Shown piece by piece: positions 31,309-34,834 of a stretch of 34,834 nt of DNA (position 1 is its first letter; each line of letters opens with the position of its first letter). The stretch comes from JBGOUV01 sp041477815. GTDB taxonomy: Bacteria > Acidobacteriota > Terriglobia > Bryobacterales > JACQDG01. Below the pieces are notes generated by a model that worked only from the letters and a program-made list of their open reading frames with translations, was not told the DNA's origin and searched no databases. Position numbers and translations under genes: made by a program. Location of the stretch: the NCBI GenBank assembly GCA_041477815.1, contig JBGOUV010000015.1, forward strand, positions 1 to 34,834, written 5' to 3'.

Positions 31309-32289
31309 ATGAAACCCAAAGTTTTGGTCACCAAGCGCGTCTACCACGAAGCCATTGAATCCCTCCGCCCCCAAGTCGAGCTCGACTACAACGACGCCGA
31401 CCAGGGCTACCCCCCCAACCTCCTCATCGAGAGACTGCGCGACAAGCAGGGCGTGGTCAGCCAGCTCACCGACAAGTTCACCGCGGCCGTAATGGACCAG
31501 CTCCCCAACCTGAAAGTGATCTCCAACGTCGCCGTCGGCTACGACAACATCGACCTCCCGGCCGCGACGGCGCGCCGGATCATGGTCACCAACACGCCCG
31601 ATGTCCTCACCGACACCACCGCCGACTTCGCCTGGACCCTCCTGCTGGCCACCGCCCGCCGCCTTACCGAGGGAGAAGCGTTTCTCCGCGCCGGCCAGTG
31701 GCGCCAGTGGCGGATCAACCTGCTGTGCGGCTACGACGTCCACCACGCCACGCTAGGTATTTGCGGGATGGGCCGTATCGGCCAAGCGGTGGCCCGCCGC
31801 GCGCGCGGCTTCGACATGCGGGTCCTCTATCACGACGCCTTCCGCCCGCCTCCCGAAGTCGAGCGCAGCCTCGGCCTCGAGTATGCCGACTTCGACCGCC
31901 TCCTCGCCGAGAGCGACTTCGTCACCATGCATGTCCCGCTGCTGCCGGAAACCCGCCACCTCATCGGCGCCGCGCAGCTCGCCAGGATGAAGAAAACCGC
32001 GATCCTGATCAACACCTCCCGCGGCCCCGTGGTTGACGAGGCCGCCCTGGCCCAGGCCCTCGCCGCCGGAACCATCGCCGCCGCCGGACTCGACGTCTAC
32101 GAGCGCGAACCCGAGATCCACCCCGGCCTGCTGCAGGTTCAGAACGTGGTCCTGGCCCCGCACATCGCCAGCGCCTCCATCGCCACCCGCACCAAGATGT
32201 GTCTGATGGCCGTCGAGAACGTCGTCGCCGCCCTGCAGGGACGCCGTCCACCGAATCTGGTCAACCGCGAGCTCTGGACCGGGGCATGA
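31309..32289 (+). CDS. D-2-hydroxyacid dehydrogenase (glyoxylate/hydroxypyruvate reductase type)
   Basis: The first methionine giving a normal family start is ATG 31309 (MKPKVLVTKRVY); ATG 31288 would add seven residues and lacks a Shine-Dalgarno. The 326-residue protein has GMGRIG (153-158) for NAD(P), Arg238 (NTSRGP), Glu267 (EREPE) and His285 (APH). The overall pattern (SNVAVGYDNIDLPAAT, TNTPDVLTDTTADFAWTLLLATAR) is that of glyoxylate/hydroxypyruvate reductases (GyaR/GRHPR), which interconvert hydroxypyruvate and D-glycerate. Its stop overlaps the glycerate kinase start by 4 bases (ATGA), so the two are translated together and share the D-glycerate intermediate. Confidence 0.9.
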   Translation: MKPKVLVTKRVYHEAIESLRPQVELDYNDADQGYPPNLLIERLRDKQGVVSQLTDKFTAAVMDQLPNLKVISNVAVGYDNIDLPAATARRIMVTNTPDVLTDTTADFAWTLLLATARRLTEGEAFLRAGQWRQWRINLLCGYDVHHATLGICGMGRIGQAVARRARGFDMRVLYHDAFRPPPEVERSLGLEYADFDRLLAESDFVTMHVPLLPETRHLIGAAQLARMKKTAILINTSRGPVVDEAALAQALAAGTIAAAGLDVYEREPEIHPGLLQVQNVVLAPHIASASIATRTKMCLMAVENVVAALQGRRPPNLVNRELWTGA

Positions 32290-33584
32290 AGGAAACCCTG
32301 CGCCGGCTCTTCCTCGCCACCCTGGACGAGCTCTCGCTCGACCGCGTGATGCGCGAGCGTCTCCGCGTGCGCGACGGCGTCCTCGACATCGACGGCGACC
32401 ACACCGACCTGAAGCCTTTCAAGAAGATCATCCTAATCGGTATCGGCAAGGCCGCCTGGCCCATGGCCCGGACCCTGCAAGAGATGCTCGACCCCCTGGT
32501 CGCGTCGGGCGTGGTGGTCAGCTCCGTGCCCCCGCCTGCCTCTTTGCGCTACCTGCTCTACTACCAGGGCGGACATCCCCTTCCCAGTCCAGTCTCGGTC
32601 CATGCCGCCGAGGTCGTGCTGGAGCTGCTCTCCCAGCTCAAGCAGCACCACCTGGTGATCTACCTGCTGTCCGGGGGCGGCTCGGCCATCCTCGAAAAGC
32701 CCCTTGACCCCAGCATCTCCTTCGACGACCTCCGGGCCTTCTACGAGCTGCTGGTCAACCAGAGCGGCGCCAACATCGTGGACATGAACATCCTGCGGAA
32801 GCACTTCTCCGCCGTGAAGGGCGGCCGCCTCGGCGAGGCCGCGTACCCCGCCCGCCAGATCACCCTCTACGTCTCCGACGTCCCTGCCGGCCGGGCCTCC
32901 ACGGTCGCCTCCGGCCCCACGATGCCGGATGAATTCACCCTGGAGCACTGCCGCCGCGTCCTCGAGCGCTTGAGCCTGTTCGACCACCTGCCGGCTTCTT
33001 ACCGTGTCCTGTTCGAGTCCGGCGCCCTCCCCGAGACGCCGAAACCCGGCGAGCGCTTCCGGCGGTCCAGCTACTACGCCCTCCTCGCCAACGAACACGG
33101 CCTGGAGCGCCTGGAGTCCGCCGCCTGGGCCCGCCGCTGGATCGTCGAGCGCGACCTCTCCATCGACGACCGTCCGGTAATCGAAGCCGCCGACCACCTG
33201 CTCCGCCGCCTCCGCGACCTGCGCCTCCGCCACGGGGGCCGCACCGTGGCCATCCTCACCGGCGGCGAGCTTTCCTCGCCCGTCACCGGCAACGGTCAAG
33301 GCGGCCGCAACCAGGCCTTTGTCCTGGCCTGCGCCCAGCGCATCGCCGGTGAGAACATCGCCGTGATCAGCGCCGGCACCGACGGCATCGACGGCAACTC
33401 CCCCGCCGCCGGCGCCGTGGCCGACGGCCAGACCGTCCCCCGCGCCCGGGAGCTCAACCTCGACCCTGCGGCCTACTATCGCAACTCCGACTCCTATGGA
33501 TTTCTTTCCCGGCTGGGGGATACCCTCATCACCAACGCCACCGGCAATAACGTCCGCGACCTGCGCCTCTTAGTGGCCTGGTGA
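32286..33584 (+). CDS. Glycerate 2-kinase (MOFRL/DUF4147 type)
   Basis: ATG 32286 gives 432 residues, the usual size, and overlaps the previous stop (ATGA); the earlier in-frame start at 32199 lies within the reductase gene. The N-terminal DUF4147 domain has IGIGKAAWPMARTL, YLLSGGGSAILE and MNILRKHFSAVKGGRLGEAAYP, where Lys and Arg residues bind ATP. The C-terminal MOFRL domain has GGELSSPVTGNGQGGRNQAFVLACA and SAGTDGIDGNSPAAGAVADG. These kinases phosphorylate D-glycerate at C2 (type II, as in GckA/TtuD), feeding 2-phosphoglycerate into glycolysis. Coupled to the hydroxypyruvate reductase gene. Confidence 0.95.
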   Translation: MKETLRRLFLATLDELSLDRVMRERLRVRDGVLDIDGDHTDLKPFKKIILIGIGKAAWPMARTLQEMLDPLVASGVVVSSVPPPASLRYLLYYQGGHPLPSPVSVHAAEVVLELLSQLKQHHLVIYLLSGGGSAILEKPLDPSISFDDLRAFYELLVNQSGANIVDMNILRKHFSAVKGGRLGEAAYPARQITLYVSDVPAGRASTVASGPTMPDEFTLEHCRRVLERLSLFDHLPASYRVLFESGALPETPKPGERFRRSSYYALLANEHGLERLESAAWARRWIVERDLSIDDRPVIEAADHLLRRLRDLRLRHGGRTVAILTGGELSSPVTGNGQGGRNQAFVLACAQRIAGENIAVISAGTDGIDGNSPAAGAVADGQTVPRARELNLDPAAYYRNSDSYGFLSRLGDTLITNATGNNVRDLRLLVAW

Positions 33585-33588
33585 CGCC

Positions 33589-33795
33589 CTACCCCGCACG
33601 GTTCACGGTCAGCATACTCAGCATCAGCAGGTCGGAGGGCCGGAATCGCATGAGCCCGAGGTTGTTCAGCGCCTCGGTCTCCTCCAGCACATGGTGCATC
33701 ACCAGCGCTCGAAACTGCGCCGCCGATAGACCTAGCGCGCGCGCCGCTTCTTCCTCGGTGTATTCGGACTTGCCGGGCTGCAATCGTATGTTCAT
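33589..33795 (-). CDS. Small HTH-like protein, unknown function
   Basis: The 68-residue frame from ATG 33795 (an in-frame GTG at 33801 would add two) contains YTEEEAARALGLSAAQFRALVMHHV, which fits a helix-turn-helix of the MerR/excisionase type. The C-terminal part is RFRPSDLLMLSML. It could be a small DNA-binding protein. No Shine-Dalgarno is visible; TAAAAT on the minus strand (33814-33809) could be a -10 for a near-leaderless transcript. It converges with the glycerate kinase gene, 4 bases away. Confidence 0.55.
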   Translation of the reverse strand: MNIRLQPGKSEYTEEEAARALGLSAAQFRALVMHHVLEETEALNNLGLMRFRPSDLLMLSMLTVNRAG

Positions 33796-34117
33796 TGGCA
33801 CTGTGGCGATTTTAATGCTCCGGGGGCCTTGCTGAAATTAGGGAAAGTTCTTATCCCCCCCTTCTTGTTGCCCGATTCACCTTAGGCCTGGGGTCCTGGG
33901 GACTGGTACTTTCTTCTGTAATGCTAACGGCGTATGCCCTTAGGCAGGCGGTTATGAATCCCTACCACCCCCAATAGAAAACCACCCCGCTCCGGGACCG
34001 AGGATAGTAACCCGGATTTCCATTTTCAACGCGACGGCCCTAACCTTCCGATACTCTTCGACGCCCTTATCCATGCGGGTTCCGACGCGATGAACATGCC
34101 ACGGAGGGCAACACCCA
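33796..34117. other. Intergenic region before the IS1380 transposase
   Basis: No supported gene lies in these 322 bases. The left end of the insertion sequence must fall somewhere here, but I could not define its terminal inverted repeat because the right end is outside the window. The part from about 34010 shares the feel of an IS1380 leader (upstream of the transposase start). Confidence 0.4.
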
Positions 34118-34834
34118 GTGGGTGAAAAACAAAACACGTCGTTTCAGCTATGTTTCAACGGGTTCCTGAAAGTCGATTTCCAGGGGTCGCGGGTGACTTC
34201 CGATGGAGGCTTGATTCTGGTCCGCGAGTTGGACGAGCACCTGGGCCTTAGCCAACTTTATCGCGCAGCACTTGACCGACCCACGGGGGACGAACACCCG
34301 GCGGCCCCTCGCCGACCTGCTGCGGCAGTCGGTGTACAGCCGCTTGGCGGGTTACGAAGACGTGAACGATGCCGAGCGGGTGTCGGCAGATCCGACCTTC
34401 CGGCTGATCGGTTCGGAGAAGATCTGGGACCGTGGTGCGGCCCTGACTTCGCGGTTGCAGTCGTTCGAGACGAAACTGCTCGCCGAAGAAGAAAACCTGG
34501 CCGGTCTGGGGGCGATCAGCCGTGAGCTGATTGCGAAGGCGGAAGTCCTCGAGGCAACGCAACGCGTGGTTCTGGACATCGACAGCACCGAGATTCCGGT
34601 CTACGGCCAACAGGAGAACAGCGCTTACAACGGGCATTTTGAGTCCACTTGCTATCACCCGCTGCTGCTGTTCAACAGCGAGGGAGACTGTCTGGCGGCG
34701 AAGCTGCGACCCGGCAACGTGCACAGCGCCGACGAGTGGCAAGAGCTACTGCTGCCCGAGATCGAGCGCCAGCAGCAGCACGGCAAAGAGGTGGTGGTGC
34801 GGGCCGATGCGGCTTTTGCCAAGCCGGAGATCTA
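34118..34834 (+). pseudogene. IS1380-family transposase, frameshifted and cut by the window edge
   Basis: From GTG 34118 the frame reads VGEKQNTSFQLCFNGFLKVDFQGSRVTSDGGLILVRELDEHLGLSQL, the normal IS1380 start. It then shifts. The family continues in a different frame: IAQHLTDPRGTNTRRPLADLL, SVYSRLAGYEDVNDAERVS, LDIDSTEIPVYGQQENSAYNGHFESTCYHPLLLFNSEGDC and RADAAFAKPEI, open to the window end. Removing one T from the TTT at 34257-34259 restores a single frame. The aspartate in LDIDSTE and the later RADAAF are the DDE catalytic residues. This is a cut-and-paste transposase. The element is likely inactive unless the frameshift is an error. Confidence 0.85.
34118..34834 (+). mobile_element. Insertion sequence of the IS1380 family (partial)
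   Basis: Defined by its transposase, with the right end beyond the window. The left end lies between 33796 and 34118 and was not resolved. It is placed beside the small HTH-like gene and marks the edge of the glycerate gene neighbourhood. Confidence 0.75.

Overview
The window is GC-rich bacterial chromosomal DNA, densely packed on both strands. Gene content suggests an acidobacterium, probably of the Bryobacterales/Solibacter type. The clues are a large Oar-like outer-membrane receptor with an N-terminal carboxypeptidase-regulatory domain, several Tat-exported oxidoreductases and isomerases, a Tat-exported molybdenum hydroxylase, a DUF1326 protein, a MOFRL-type glycerate kinase and many exported proteins of unknown function. 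This assignment is inference; the window has no rRNA or other phylogenetic marker beyond one tRNA.

Layout. 124-2979 (minus): a Tat-exported sugar-phosphate-isomerase-like protein followed by an S9 peptidase. 3152-3261: a very long near-perfect hairpin just upstream of a membrane-anchored coiled-coil protein (3281-4237). That gene is coupled to a trehalose-phosphatase homologue lacking the catalytic aspartates. 5073-8170 (minus): four envelope genes in probable operon order; the last encodes a paralogue of the first coiled-coil protein. 8488-8562: tRNA-Gly(CCC). 8767-12768: a three-subunit xanthine-dehydrogenase-family enzyme plus a small Cys-rich protein. 12820-14758: a DUF1326 protein, a clean terminator and two tandem paralogues of unknown function. 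14730-17015 (minus): a methyltransferase fused to a YtcJ-type amidohydrolase. 17099-18388 (minus): a decayed aldo/keto reductase fragment, a double-BON protein and an orotate phosphoribosyltransferase. 18415-22464 (minus): four start/stop-overlapping genes, namely a Wzt-like ABC ATPase, DUF167, a sodium:solute symporter and an M24 peptidase. 22465-23130: a decayed region with DUF4926 and DUF6883 remnants. 23131-26574 (minus): the Oar-like receptor. 26691-27248: a Uma2 nuclease-fold protein.

27256-33584 is a carbon-metabolism neighbourhood: an HpcH/HpaI aldolase, two 2-hydroxyacid dehydrogenases, an exported aldo/keto reductase, a 3-hydroxyisobutyrate/tartronate-semialdehyde-reductase-type enzyme and a glycerate 2-kinase. 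Together these could convert 2-keto-3-deoxy sugar acids to pyruvate plus tartronate semialdehyde, then D-glycerate, then 2-phosphoglycerate. Next come a small HTH-like protein and, at the right edge, an IS1380-family transposase broken by a one-base frameshift and cut off by the window end.

The most unusual items are the methyltransferase-amidohydrolase fusion, the long hairpin in the 3281 leader, the catalytically degenerate trehalose-phosphatase homologue between two paralogous coiled-coil membrane proteins, and the small Cys-rich partner of the molybdenum hydroxylase. No CRISPR array, prophage or complete defence system was seen.
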